Assembly: GCF_000269985.1 (NCBI RefSeq)
Contig: NC_016109.1
Coordinates: forward strand, 5,146,001 to 5,210,000
Length of the DNA: 64,000 nt
Reading direction: 5' to 3'
From: Kitasatospora setae KM-6054
Lineage (GTDB): Bacteria; Actinomycetota; Actinomycetes; Streptomycetales; Streptomycetaceae
Positions 9,150-18,534 of the stretch are shown here, one piece after another. Every line of letters begins with the position of its first letter. The first letter of the stretch is position 1. The notes under the pieces were generated by a model. It was not told the origin of the DNA. It did no database searches and saw only the letters and a list, made by a program, of their open reading frames with translations. Both the position numbers and the translations under genes were made by a program.

Positions 9150-11513
9150 GTGGTGACCACGTACGCGCAGGCGCAGGAGACCGCCGAGGACTGGATCAAC
9201 GCCGGGGTGCCGCGCTCGCAGCACCGCGAGGTGAAGGTCCGCGAGTTCGACCTCGGCTACGTCTGCTGGGCCCTCGACGGCAGCGAGCACACCGGCGGCC
9301 CCGGCACCTCGCCGCGCCTGGTGATCGCCCGCGACAGCGGCGCCAGCACGCTCTGGCCGCCGCTGCCGGTCAACGAGGTGGTCCGGCAGTACGAGGAGCT
9401 GTACGGCAGCGCGAGCGAACCCCACCCGGCCGGCGCCGCCAAGCCGGTGCGCGGCGCCGTCGAGGCCACCTCCTTCCTGCTCAGCCCCCCGCAGTGGCTC
9501 CAGGAGGCGGGCGCCGCCGCGATCGCAGCCGAGGCCGGCCGCCTCGGCGGCCCCGCGCCCGGCACCCCGGCGCCGCCCGGGCCGGTGCCGCCCGCACCGC
9601 AGCAGCAGTCCCCGCAGTCGCCGCAGCCGCAGCCGCCCGTCGCGCAGGCGGTGCCGGAGGCCGGCGGGGAGGGCCCCAGCTACTTCACCGGTACGCCCAC
9701 CCCCGGGCCCGGCACGCCCGTCCCGCCGCCGCCCGGCTCCGAGGCCGCCACCGTGCTCGCCCCGCCGCCGCCTCCGCCGCCGCCCGGTGCCACCCCGCCG
9801 TACCCGGTCGGCGGCCCGGGCACCCCGGCACCCGGCACGCCGGTGCCGCCGGGGCCGGTACCGCCGGGGCCCGCGCCCGCGCCCGCGCCCGCCGCGTCCG
9901 GGCCCGGGGTCAACTACGCCGCGACCATGCTCGCCACCGACGGCCCGCCCGGCCTGATGGGCCTGCCCGGCGCCCCCGGCCTGCCCGGTGCCCCCGGCCT
10001 GCCCGGTGCCCCCGGCGCCCCCGGCGCGCCCGCGCCCGGCCAGACCGGCCGCTCCGGCCCCGGCGCCCCGCCGCCGCCCCCGCCCGCCGACCTGCTGCCC
10101 GCCGGCGGCGGCCCCGCGCAGCACACCGGTGGCCGCTCCGGTCCGGGCGCGCCCCCGCCGCCCCCTCCCGCCGACCTGCTGTCCGCCGGCGGCGGCCCGG
10201 CCCAGCACACCGGCGGCCGTTCCGGCCCGGGCGCCCCGCCGCCGCCCGCGCCCGCCGGGCTGCGCCCCGACGGCGCCGCGCCCGCGGCCCCGCCCGCCGC
10301 GCCGCCCGCGCCCGGCGCCCCGGCCGCGCCGGAGGCCGCCGCGGTCGCCTACCAGGCCACCCAGCTGGCCCCGGCGATCGAGCTGCCGCCGGGCGCCACC
10401 CCGCCGTTCCCGGCGCCGGGCGGGCCCGGTCCGGGCGTGCCGCCGTTCCAGGCGCCCCCGCCGCCGTTCCCCGGCGGGCCGCAGGGCCAGTGCTTCCCGC
10501 CCGGTGCCCCGGGCGGCCCGGCGGCCCCGCCGCCGGCCGGTCCGCCGACGGTCGGCCCGGGCACCACCGCGGTGGTCAACTACCGGGGCCCGGACGGTTC
10601 CGAGCTGAACCTGGTGATGACCTCCGAGCTCGGCACCCCGCACCCCGAGTGGAAGGCGCTGCAGGAGCTGCGCCGCCTCGGCGTGCCCCCGGACCAGGTG
10701 CTGGAGGTGCACACGGACCTGGAGCTGTGCGACCTGCCCGGCGGCTACTGCGCCCGGATGGTCCGGGCGTCCTGGCCGAACGCCCGGATCAGCCACACCG
10801 CCCCGTACGGCCGGGACGCGGCCGCCCGGCAGGCCGGCATGAACGTGCTCAGCGAGCACGTCGAGCAGCTGCACCAGCTGGTCTCGGCCCCGCCGCGCCC
10901 GCGCACCGTCCGGGTGCCGCTGCCCGCGCCGGGCAGCGTCCCGCAGGTGCCGCCCCCGCCGCCGCAGCAGCTCGCGGCGGAGCTCGGCGGCATGTTCGGG
11001 CCGTCGATGTTCCGGTTCGAGCAGCGCGCGGTGGCCCGGCAGGGCGTCCCGGAGGTGGTCGCCCACGTCCTGATGTGGGTCGGTCTGCCGCGCGAGTTCG
11101 CGCCGTTCTTCTGGGCCCAGGCGCAGGAGGGCCGGCCGATCCCGACGCTGGCCGAGCTCGCCGCCGAGCGCGGCCTGCCGCCCGGCCCGGACTTCGGCGG
11201 CTACCTGGTGCTCGGCAACGACTACGGCCGGCAGCTGTGCGTCCAGTACGGCACCGCCGCGGTGGTCGCGGTCGACCTGGAGAACCCGGCGGAGCCGCCG
11301 CGGTTCGTCAACTCCGGCGTCCCCGAGTTCGTCGCCTCGCTGGCGGTGCTGGCCCGGATGTGGCGGCTGCGGCTCGGCCTCAACCCCGAGCAGGCCGGCC
11401 GCTGGACCACCGACCTCCAGGCCCAGCTGATGGCCCTCGACCCGGCGGCCCTGCACACCCCCGAGAGCTGGTGGGCGGTCCTGGTCGAACAGCTCTGGGA
11501 CGGCCTGCTGTAG
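9150..11513 (+). CDS. Imm35/YrhB - Pro/Gly linker - deaminase - SUKH-4 fusion protein
   Basis: A 787-residue multidomain protein. Residues 1-100 resemble an Imm35/YrhB domain (FDLGYVCWAL, LVIARDSGAS). Residues about 130-465 are a Pro/Gly/Ala linker with collagen-like triplets and three 28-residue repeats. Residues about 470-570 hold a deaminase-like domain (TPHPEWKALQEL, then HTDLELCDLPGGYC with paired cysteines). Residues about 610-787 match the SUKH-4 pattern (PTLAELAAERG, LVLGNDYGRQLC, FVNSGVPEF). It thus appears to join immunity-type and deaminase-type domains in one cytosolic chain without a signal peptide. GTG at 9150 follows GGGACGAG; GTG at 9153 is equally possible. Domain names are from recall and need profile searches. 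Confidence 0.72.
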   Translation: MVTTYAQAQETAEDWINAGVPRSQHREVKVREFDLGYVCWALDGSEHTGGPGTSPRLVIARDSGASTLWPPLPVNEVVRQYEELYGSASEPHPAGAAKPVRGAVEATSFLLSPPQWLQEAGAAAIAAEAGRLGGPAPGTPAPPGPVPPAPQQQSPQSPQPQPPVAQAVPEAGGEGPSYFTGTPTPGPGTPVPPPPGSEAATVLAPPPPPPPPGATPPYPVGGPGTPAPGTPVPPGPVPPGPAPAPAPAASGPGVNYAATMLATDGPPGLMGLPGAPGLPGAPGLPGAPGAPGAPAPGQTGRSGPGAPPPPPPADLLPAGGGPAQHTGGRSGPGAPPPPPPADLLSAGGGPAQHTGGRSGPGAPPPPAPAGLRPDGAAPAAPPAAPPAPGAPAAPEAAAVAYQATQLAPAIELPPGATPPFPAPGGPGPGVPPFQAPPPPFPGGPQGQCFPPGAPGGPAAPPPAGPPTVGPGTTAVVNYRGPDGSELNLVMTSELGTPHPEWKALQELRRLGVPPDQVLEVHTDLELCDLPGGYCARMVRASWPNARISHTAPYGRDAAARQAGMNVLSEHVEQLHQLVSAPPRPRTVRVPLPAPGSVPQVPPPPPQQLAAELGGMFGPSMFRFEQRAVARQGVPEVVAHVLMWVGLPREFAPFFWAQAQEGRPIPTLAELAAERGLPPGPDFGGYLVLGNDYGRQLCVQYGTAAVVAVDLENPAEPPRFVNSGVPEFVASLAVLARMWRLRLGLNPEQAGRWTTDLQAQLMALDPAALHTPESWWAVLVEQLWDGLL
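9951..10260 (+). repeat. Collagen-like triplets and 84-bp coding repeats
   Basis: Within the fusion gene, nine Gly-X-Y triplets (GLP/GAP) are encoded at 9951-10031. An 84-base repeat follows, starting at 10050, 10134 and 10218 (last copy partial), encoding RSGPGAPPPPPPADLL and GGGPAQHTG-type segments. They form the flexible linker and are likely length-variable between strains. Confidence 0.85.
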
Positions 11514-11531
11514 CCCCGTCGTCCCCCGGGC

Positions 11532-11558
11532 CGCGCGGCCGGTTCCCCCGGCCGCGCG
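11532..11558 (+). terminator. Hairpin after the fusion gene
   Basis: Perfect 11-base arms CGCGCGGCCGG / CCGGCCGCGCG with a 5-base loop lie 19 bases after the stop at 11513, followed by a short T-rich tract. Confidence 0.75.
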
Positions 11559-11684
11559 ACCGGTCCCTGTTTGGTTTGCGTTCGTATCTGCGCAAAATAG
11601 GTCAATGGGACGGTTCAGCCGACCCAGTCGAACCACGCACCCGGCGGGGCCGCGCAGCCCGCGAGCACGAGGAGAACAGCCGAA

Positions 11685-12932
11685 ATGAGCGACGCCGTGT
11701 CCCAGTACGGCTTCACCGTCTCCCGGCGCGGCTACGCGCCCGACCAGGTCGACGAGGCCGTCACCGCCCTCAGTCGCAAGCGCGACGAGGCGTGGGAGCG
11801 GCTCAGCGTCCTGGGCGGCGGCCTGCGCGAGATGGAGAAGCGCCTCGCCGACATCCGGCAGGCCGCCGAGGACGCCCCCGACCCCGACTTCGCCGAGCTC
11901 AGCGACCAGGCGGCCGCCCTGCTCGGCATCGCCCTCAACGAGGCCGACGCCATCCACGCCAAGGCCAAGCGCTCCGGCGAGGACGCCCGGGACGCCGCGC
12001 ACGAGGCCGGCGAGGCCGCCGCGAAGGCCGCCAAGGAGTTCGCCCTCAAGCTGCGGGAGGACACCGACCAGTTCGTCCGCCGCACCGACGAGCGCAGCCG
12101 GGCCGAGGCCGAGCGGGTCCGGGCCGAGGCCGACGCCGAGGCCCGCGCCGTCGTGCACGCCGCGACCGGCCACGCCGCCCGGGTCCGGGTCGCCGCCGCC
12201 AACGCCTCCGAGCAGTCCGAGACCGCCCTCGCCGAGCGCCGCCGCAAGGCCGACGAGGACTTCGCCGCCGCCGAGACCGCCGCCGACGCCGCCGTGGCCA
12301 AGGTCACCGCCGCCGCCGACGCCCGGGTCAAGGAGGCCGAGCAGCACCGCGAGGCGATGCTCGCGGAGGCCCGCCGCCTCGACGGCGACGCCCAGGCCAA
12401 GGCCGACGCCGCGCTCGCCGCCGCCCGGGAGAAGGCCGACCGGATCAGGGCCGCCAGCGAGCGCGAGCAGGCCGACTTCACCAAGCGCCTCGACAAGGTC
12501 CAGACCCACCTCGACCACATCAAGGGCACCCTGGCCTCCCTCACCGGCGCCGCCGTCGGCGCCATCGAGGACCCCGAGGACGCCGCGGGCCCCGCGGACG
12601 CCGCCCCGGCGAAGCCCGCCGCCCCGGCCGTCGACCAGCCCACCACCGTCCTCGGCCCGGTCCGGCCCGCCCAGGGCGACCCCCGCAAGCCCTACACCCC
12701 GGCGGCCCCCGCCACGCCCCCGGCCCCGCCCGCCAAGCCCGCGAGCTTCAGCAAGGACCCGCTCCCGCCGAAGCCCGCGGCCGCGCCCGCCGAGCCCGCG
12801 GCCGCGCCGGAGCCCGCGAAGGGCCCGGACGCCACCGTCGAGGACCGCATCGTCCCGAAGATCGTCATCGTCGACGACGGCATCGACCACGACACCCGCC
12901 CGGACCGCAACCGGATCCAGCGCAAGGGCTGA
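11685..12932 (+). CDS. DivIVA/FilP-like coiled-coil protein (often named cellulose-binding protein)
   Basis: A 415-residue protein. It starts with FTVSRRGYAPDQVDEAV, the short motif shared by DivIVA-type and related actinobacterial coiled-coil proteins. It then has a long Ala/Glu/Arg heptad-rich coil (roughly residues 40-280) and a Pro/Ala tail ending in VEDRIVPKIVIVDDGIDHD. No membrane segment or signal is present. Such proteins are often annotated cellulose-binding without evidence; a cytoskeletal or polar-scaffold role is more plausible from structure. ATG at 11685 follows an AACAGCCGAA leader. Function remains inferred. Confidence 0.72.
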   Translation: MSDAVSQYGFTVSRRGYAPDQVDEAVTALSRKRDEAWERLSVLGGGLREMEKRLADIRQAAEDAPDPDFAELSDQAAALLGIALNEADAIHAKAKRSGEDARDAAHEAGEAAAKAAKEFALKLREDTDQFVRRTDERSRAEAERVRAEADAEARAVVHAATGHAARVRVAAANASEQSETALAERRRKADEDFAAAETAADAAVAKVTAAADARVKEAEQHREAMLAEARRLDGDAQAKADAALAAAREKADRIRAASEREQADFTKRLDKVQTHLDHIKGTLASLTGAAVGAIEDPEDAAGPADAAPAKPAAPAVDQPTTVLGPVRPAQGDPRKPYTPAAPATPPAPPAKPASFSKDPLPPKPAAAPAEPAAAPEPAKGPDATVEDRIVPKIVIVDDGIDHDTRPDRNRIQRKG

Positions 12933-12963
12933 CCCGCCCGGGTCGGGGGCCGGGCGGGGGCGC

Positions 12964-14271
12964 CTACAGGACCTCGACCGCCGCCCCCGCCAGCCGCCGC
13001 CGGCAGTCCAGGACGTACCGGGCGTGGGTGGTGACCGCCTCGTAGTCGAACTCGTCGTGGTCGGCGAGCAGGACGACGGCGTCGGCGGCCGCCAGCTCCT
13101 CGGGGGTGGCCTCGACGCGCCGGACGGCGGCGAGCGGGCCGCCCTCGTGGGCGGCGGTGCGCTGGCCGGGGACGTGCGGTTCGGCGACGTGCACGCCGGC
13201 CACGACGTGCGGGTCGGCGGCGCGGACCTCGGCGCCCTGCCGGGTGAGCAGGTCGACGACCCGGGCCGCCGGGGTCTCCCGGGCGTCGCCGGTGTTGGCC
13301 TTGTAGGCGAGGCCGAGGATCAGCACCCGGGAGCCGTTGACGCTGCGGCGGCGCTGGTTGAGCGCCTCCGTGAGGCGGCGCACCACGTAGTCGGGCATGT
13401 GGCTGTTGACGTCGTTGGCGAGCTCGACGAACCGGAAGGACTGCCCGAGGGCGCGCTCCACCCGCCAGGACAGGTAGGAGGGGTCGATCGGCAGGCAGTG
13501 GCCGCCGACGCCCGGCCCCGGGGTGAAGCGGAGGAAGCCGAACGGCTTGGTGGAGGCGGCGTCGATCGCCTCCCAGACGTCGATGCCGAGGTCGTGGGCG
13601 AACATCGCCAGCTCGTTGACCAGCGCGATGTTCACGTGCCGGAAGGTGTTCTCCAGCAGCTTGGTGAGCTCCGCCTCCTTGCAGGAGGAGACCGGCACCG
13701 TCCGCTCGACCAGCTGCCCGTAGAAGTCGGCGACGGCGGCCAGGCCCTCGGGGGTGGTGCCGGAGACGACCTTCGGGGTGTTCTCCAGCTTCCACACCGG
13801 GTTGCCCGGGTCGATCCGCTCGGGGCTGTAGCCGAGGTGGAAGTCCTGGCCGGCCCGCAGCCCGGAGCCCTCCTCCAGCAGCGGGGCGAGCAGTTCCTCG
13901 GTGGTGCCCGGGTAGGTGGTGGACTCCAGCACGACGGTCGCGCCGCGCTTCAGGTGCCGGGCCAGCAGCCGCGCGGACGCCTCGATGTAGGAGAGGTCGG
14001 GCACGCCGTCCCGCAGCGGCGTCGGGACGGTGATCACTGCGACGTCGAAGTCCGCGACGTCGGCGGGCTCGGCGCTGGGCAGGTACGTCCCGCTGTCGAG
14101 CAGCGGGCGCAGCCGCGCCGCGGGGATGTCCTCGACGTACGACTCGCCGACCGCGAGCCGCTTCACCCGGCGCTCGTCCACGTCGTACCCGACGACCCGG
14201 TGGCCCACCTCGGCGGCGCGAACCGCGAGCGGGAGGCCGACATAGCCCTGACCTGCGATGACAACGCGCAT
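12964..14271 (-). CDS. Nucleotide-sugar 6-dehydrogenase (UDP-GlcNAc/ManNAc type)
   Basis: A 435-residue enzyme that oxidises C6 of a UDP-sugar twice with NAD to the uronic acid. The N-terminal GQGYVGLPLAVRAAEVG binds NAD. GVGGHCLPIDPSY carries the catalytic Cys near residue 259. LENTFRHVNIALVNELAMF is the form seen in WbpA/WbpO/WecC-type enzymes acting on N-acetylhexosamines rather than UDP-glucose. ATG at 14271 follows a CAGGGGG-type site. Although 5 kb from the sugar operon and on the other strand, it would supply the uronic acid used by the oxidoreductase/aminotransferase pair. Confidence 0.87.
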   Translation of the reverse strand: MRVVIAGQGYVGLPLAVRAAEVGHRVVGYDVDERRVKRLAVGESYVEDIPAARLRPLLDSGTYLPSAEPADVADFDVAVITVPTPLRDGVPDLSYIEASARLLARHLKRGATVVLESTTYPGTTEELLAPLLEEGSGLRAGQDFHLGYSPERIDPGNPVWKLENTPKVVSGTTPEGLAAVADFYGQLVERTVPVSSCKEAELTKLLENTFRHVNIALVNELAMFAHDLGIDVWEAIDAASTKPFGFLRFTPGPGVGGHCLPIDPSYLSWRVERALGQSFRFVELANDVNSHMPDYVVRRLTEALNQRRRSVNGSRVLILGLAYKANTGDARETPAARVVDLLTRQGAEVRAADPHVVAGVHVAEPHVPGQRTAAHEGGPLAAVRRVEATPEELAAADAVVLLADHDEFDYEAVTTHARYVLDCRRRLAGAAVEVL

Positions 14272-14822
14272 GCGAAGTAAACCCCCTGGAAATGGCCGGC
14301 GTCCCCACACCTTCTTCACACGAGGGTACGGAGCGGCCCCGCCGAGCGGGCGGCTTCGCCCGAAGTGGTGCGGGAGCGGCGGGAGGGGCCCGGAAACGCA
14401 GGACGCCGAGACCCGCGGCACCCGCCCGGGAGCAGGTGCCGCGGTCCTCGGCGTGAGTGGCACGGGCGCCCCCACCCAGGGTCGCCCGGCCTTCGCACTC
14501 CCGACCCCCATCGAAGGTGCGATCGCGCTTCCGCAGCCATCCCCCACGGTTGGATGCGGCCTGCGCTGAGATCCATGGTGCGCGCCCACCATGGACGCAC
14601 AGTGACAGCAATGTGTCGACCGCATGATCTCTGGACAAGCCACTTCGGATACCGGTGAGTCAGGACGAATCCGCCCGGAAGGGCAGCCGGGGACGCCGCA
14701 CCGCGTACCGGGCGGCGGCTCGGCGTAGGCTGGACACCCCCCGGGCGCACCGCGTTCCGGGCCTCTCGCGCTGCCCGGCCGTCGCTGTGCCGGGCCACTC
14801 CCCGTCGTGGAGAAACTGACGT
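14272..14822. other. Divergent intergenic region with hairpin and palindrome
   Basis: 551 bases between the divergent UDP-sugar dehydrogenase and mfd. It holds a large imperfect hairpin at 14403-14454 (ACGCCGAG and CGCGGCACC arms) and a perfect palindrome TCCATGGTG-N6-CACCATGGA at 14572-14595, the latter a possible operator. A TAGGCT hexamer at 14726-14731 could be the mfd -10 element. No gene is apparent. Confidence 0.5.
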
Positions 14823-17800
14823 ATGAGCCTGTCCGGACTGCTCGATGTCGTCGTACGGGACGCCGCCCTCGCCGAGGCGATCGAGGCGGCGGCCACGGGG
14901 CACAGGCAGCACCTCGACCTTGTCGGCCCGCCCGCCGCCCGGCCGTTCGCGATCGCGGCGCTGGCCCGCTCGCTGGCCGGCCGCGGCGGTGAGCGGGGCC
15001 GGCCGGTACTGGCCGTGACCGCCACCGGGCGGGAGGCCGAGGACCTGGCCGCCTCGCTGCGCTCGCTGCTGCCCGCCGACGCGGTCGCCGAGTTCCCGGC
15101 CTGGGAGACGCTGCCGCACGAGCGGCTCTCCCCGCGCTCGGACACCGTCGGCCGCCGGCTGGCGGTGCTGCGCCGGATCGTCCACCCGCGCGCCGACGAC
15201 CCGGCCGCCGGGCCGGTGCAGGTGGTGGTCGCCCCGGTGCGCAGCGTGCTGCAGCCGCAGGTGAAGGGCCTGGCCGAGCTGGAGCCGGTGGCGCTGCGCA
15301 CCGGCGAGCGGTACGACCTGGGGGAGGTGGCCCGCCGGCTGGCGGCCGCCGCCTACGCCCGGGTCGAACTGGTCGAGAAGCGCGGCGAGTTCGCGGTGCG
15401 CGGCGGCATCCTGGACGTCTTCCCGCCGACCGAGGAGCACCCGCTGCGGGTGGAGTTCTGGGGCGACGACGTCGAGGAGATCCGCTACTTCAAGGTCGCC
15501 GACCAGCGCTCGCTGGAGATCGCCGAGCACGGCCTGTGGGCGCCGCCCTGCCGGGAGCTGCTGCTGACCGACCAGGTGCGCGCGCGGGCCGCCGAACTGG
15601 CCGCCGAGCACCCGGAGCTGGGCGAGATCCTGGACAAGATCGCGCAGGGCATCGCGGTCGAGGGGATGGAGTCGCTGGCCCCGGTGCTGGTGGACGACAT
15701 GGAGCTGCTGCTGGACGTCCTCCCGGCCGGCTCGGTCGCCGTGGTGTGCGACCCGGAGCGGGTCCGCACCCGGGCCGCCGACCTGGTCGCCACCAGCCAG
15801 GAGTTCCTGGCCGCGTCCTGGGTGGCCGCGGCGGCGGGCGCCGACCGCCCGATCGACCTGGAGGCGATCGACGTCTCGGCCGCCTCGCTGTGGTCGCTGG
15901 CGGACGTCCGCGAGCACGCGGCGGGCATCGGCCTGCCGTGGTGGTCGGTCAGCCCGTTCGCCACCAGCGACTCCGCCGTCAGCGGCGTCCTCGAACGCGA
16001 CGCCGACACCCTGACCCTCGGCATGCACGCCGTCGAGGCGTACCGGGGCGACACGGCGCGGGCGATCGCCGACGCCAAGGACCGGCTGGCCGCCGACTGG
16101 CGGGTGGTGATGGTCACCGAGGGCCACGGCCCGGCCTCCCGGCTGGCCGAGGTGCTCGGCAACGAGGGCATCGCGGCCCGGCTGGTCGCCGACCTCGCCG
16201 AGGCCCCGACCCGGGACGTCGTCTACGTGTCGTGCGGCTCGATCGAGCACGGCTTCGTCGACGAGGAGCTGAAGCTCACCGTCGTCACCGAGACCGACCT
16301 GTCCGGCCAGAAGTCCTCCACCAAGGACATGCGCCGGATGCCGTCCCGCCGCCGCAACGCGATCGACCCGCTGGCGCTGGCGGCCGGCGACTACGTGGTG
16401 CACGAGCAGCACGGCGTCGGCCGGTACGTCGAGATGGTGCAGCGCACCGTGCAGGGCGCCACCCGCGAGTACCTGGTGCTGGAGTACGCGCCCGCCAAGC
16501 GCGGCCACCCCGGCGACCGGCTGTTCGTGCCGACCGACCAGCTCGACCAGGTCACCAAGTACGTGGGCGGCGAGGCGCCGACGCTGCACCGGCTCGGCGG
16601 CGCGGACTGGGCGAAGACCAAGCAGCGGGCCAAGAAGGCGGTCAAGGAGATCGCCGCCGACCTGATCAAGCTGTACTCGGCCCGGATGGCGGCCCCCGGC
16701 CACGCCTTCGGCCCGGACACGCCGTGGCAGCGCGAGCTGGAGGACGCCTTCCCGTACGCGGAGACGCCCGACCAGCTGACCACCATCGGCGAGGTCAAGG
16801 CCGACATGGAGAAGTCCGTCCCGATGGACCGGCTGATCTGCGGCGACGTCGGCTACGGCAAGACTGAAATCGCAGTGAGAGCGGCCTTCAAAGCCGTCCA
16901 GGACGGCAAGCAGGTGGCGGTGCTGGTGCCGACCACGCTGCTGGTGCAGCAGCACTTCTCGACCTTCGCCGAGCGGTACGCGAACTTCCCGGTGAACGTG
17001 CGGGCGCTGTCCCGGTTCCAGACCGACACCGAGGCGAAGGCGGTGCTGGAGGGCCTGTTCGACGGCTCGGTGGACGTGGTGATCGGCACCCACCGGCTGT
17101 TCTCCTCGGAGACCAGGTTCAAGGACCTCGGCCTGGTGATCGTCGACGAGGAGCAGCGCTTCGGCGTCGAGCACAAGGAGCAGCTGAAGAAGCTGCGGGC
17201 CAACGTGGACGTGCTGACGATGTCGGCGACGCCGATCCCGCGCACCCTGGAGATGGCGGTCACCGGCATCCGCGAGATGTCCACCATCACCACCCCGCCG
17301 GAGGAGCGGCACCCGGTGCTGACCTTCGTCGGCCCGTACGACGAGAAGCAGATCTCGGCCGCGATCCGGCGCGAACTCCTGCGCGAGGGCCAGGTGTTCT
17401 ACATCCACAACCGGGTCGAGTCGATCGACAAGGCGGCCGCCCGGCTGAAGGAGCTGGTGCCGGAGGCCCGGGTGGCGACCGCGCACGGGCAGATGGGGGA
17501 GACCCAGCTGGAGAAGGTCGTCGTCGACTTCTGGGAGAAGGAGTTCGACGTGCTGGTCTCCACCACCATCGTGGAGTCCGGCATCGACATCTCCAACGCC
17601 AACACCCTGATCGTCGAGCGCGGCGACACCTTCGGCCTGTCCCAGCTGCACCAGCTGCGCGGCCGGGTCGGCCGCGGCCGCGAGCGCGGCTACGCGTACA
17701 TGCTGTACCCGCCGGAGAAGCCGCTCACCGAGACCGCGCACGAGCGCCTGGCCACCATCGCCCAGCACACCGAGATGGGCGCGGGCATGTACGTCGCGAT

Positions 17801-18431
17801 GAAGGACCTGGAGATCCGCGGCGCCGGCAACCTGCTCGGCGGCGAGCAGTCCGGGCACATCGCGGGCGTCGGCTTCGACCTCTACATGCGGATGGTCGGC
17901 GAGGCGGTCGCCGAGTTCCGCGAGTCGCTGGAGGGCGGCGGCGGGGAGCCGGAGGAGGAGCCGCTGGAGGTGAAGATCGAGCTGCCGGTCGACGCGCACG
18001 TCCCGCACGACTACGCGCCGGGGGAACGGCTGCGGCTGCAGGCGTACCGCTCGATCGCGGCGGTCAACTCGGAGGCCGACATCGCGCAGGTCCGCGAGGA
18101 GCTGACCGACCGGTACGGCAAGCTGCCCGAGCCGGTGGAGAACCTGCTGCTGGTGGCCGGGCTGCGGCTGTTCGCCCGGCGCTGCGGGATCGGCGACATC
18201 ACCCTGCAGGGCACCTTCGTCCGGTTCGGGCCGGTCGAACTGCGGGAGTCGCAGGAGCTGCGGCTGAACCGGCTCTACCCGCGCACCCAGGTCAAGGCCA
18301 CCGCCCGGCAACTGCTGGTGCCGCGCCCCGGCAGCGGCGGCCGGATCGGCGGCAAGCCGCTGGTCGGCCGGGAACTGCTGTCCTGGTGCGCCGAGTTCCT
18401 GGGTGCCATGTTCGAGGACCTCAGGCGGTAG
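14823..18431 (+). CDS. mfd: Transcription-repair coupling factor
   Basis: A 1202-residue full-length Mfd. It displaces RNA polymerase stalled at DNA damage and recruits UvrA. The order is a UvrB-homology N-terminus (AEFPAWETLPHERLSP, FAVRGGILDVFPP), an RNAP-interaction region (DYVVHEQHGVGRY), a helicase core with Walker A GDVGYGKTE near residue 675 and DEEQ box IVDEEQRFGV near 774, and the TRG region and C-terminal UvrA-binding domain. ATG at 14823 gives the canonical beginning. It is monocistronic, with a strong hairpin 30 bases past the stop. Confidence 0.98.
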   Translation: MSLSGLLDVVVRDAALAEAIEAAATGHRQHLDLVGPPAARPFAIAALARSLAGRGGERGRPVLAVTATGREAEDLAASLRSLLPADAVAEFPAWETLPHERLSPRSDTVGRRLAVLRRIVHPRADDPAAGPVQVVVAPVRSVLQPQVKGLAELEPVALRTGERYDLGEVARRLAAAAYARVELVEKRGEFAVRGGILDVFPPTEEHPLRVEFWGDDVEEIRYFKVADQRSLEIAEHGLWAPPCRELLLTDQVRARAAELAAEHPELGEILDKIAQGIAVEGMESLAPVLVDDMELLLDVLPAGSVAVVCDPERVRTRAADLVATSQEFLAASWVAAAAGADRPIDLEAIDVSAASLWSLADVREHAAGIGLPWWSVSPFATSDSAVSGVLERDADTLTLGMHAVEAYRGDTARAIADAKDRLAADWRVVMVTEGHGPASRLAEVLGNEGIAARLVADLAEAPTRDVVYVSCGSIEHGFVDEELKLTVVTETDLSGQKSSTKDMRRMPSRRRNAIDPLALAAGDYVVHEQHGVGRYVEMVQRTVQGATREYLVLEYAPAKRGHPGDRLFVPTDQLDQVTKYVGGEAPTLHRLGGADWAKTKQRAKKAVKEIAADLIKLYSARMAAPGHAFGPDTPWQRELEDAFPYAETPDQLTTIGEVKADMEKSVPMDRLICGDVGYGKTEIAVRAAFKAVQDGKQVAVLVPTTLLVQQHFSTFAERYANFPVNVRALSRFQTDTEAKAVLEGLFDGSVDVVIGTHRLFSSETRFKDLGLVIVDEEQRFGVEHKEQLKKLRANVDVLTMSATPIPRTLEMAVTGIREMSTITTPPEERHPVLTFVGPYDEKQISAAIRRELLREGQVFYIHNRVESIDKAAARLKELVPEARVATAHGQMGETQLEKVVVDFWEKEFDVLVSTTIVESGIDISNANTLIVERGDTFGLSQLHQLRGRVGRGRERGYAYMLYPPEKPLTETAHERLATIAQHTEMGAGMYVAMKDLEIRGAGNLLGGEQSGHIAGVGFDLYMRMVGEAVAEFRESLEGGGGEPEEEPLEVKIELPVDAHVPHDYAPGERLRLQAYRSIAAVNSEADIAQVREELTDRYGKLPEPVENLLLVAGLRLFARRCGIGDITLQGTFVRFGPVELRESQELRLNRLYPRTQVKATARQLLVPRPGSGGRIGGKPLVGRELLSWCAEFLGAMFEDLRR

Positions 18432-18460
18432 CGGGACCCGGACCGAGCGCACCCGTCGAC

Positions 18461-18503
18461 GGGGGCGCCGGAGGGCGGCCGGAAGGCGCCCCCCGGCGCC
18501 CCC
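18461..18503. terminator. Bidirectional hairpin between mfd and the lipoprotein gene
   Basis: Perfect arms GGGGGCGCCGG (18461-18471) and CCGGCGCCCCC (18493-18503) lie between the two convergent genes. Confidence 0.75.
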
Positions 18504-18534
18504 GTCCGCGTTCCGGTGCCCGCGCCCGGCCGGG

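Noticed and set aside
8937..12890. Very long minus-strand frame of about 1300 codons
   Set aside because: A GC-driven shadow of the fusion gene and the coiled-coil gene; no motifs and no credible start.
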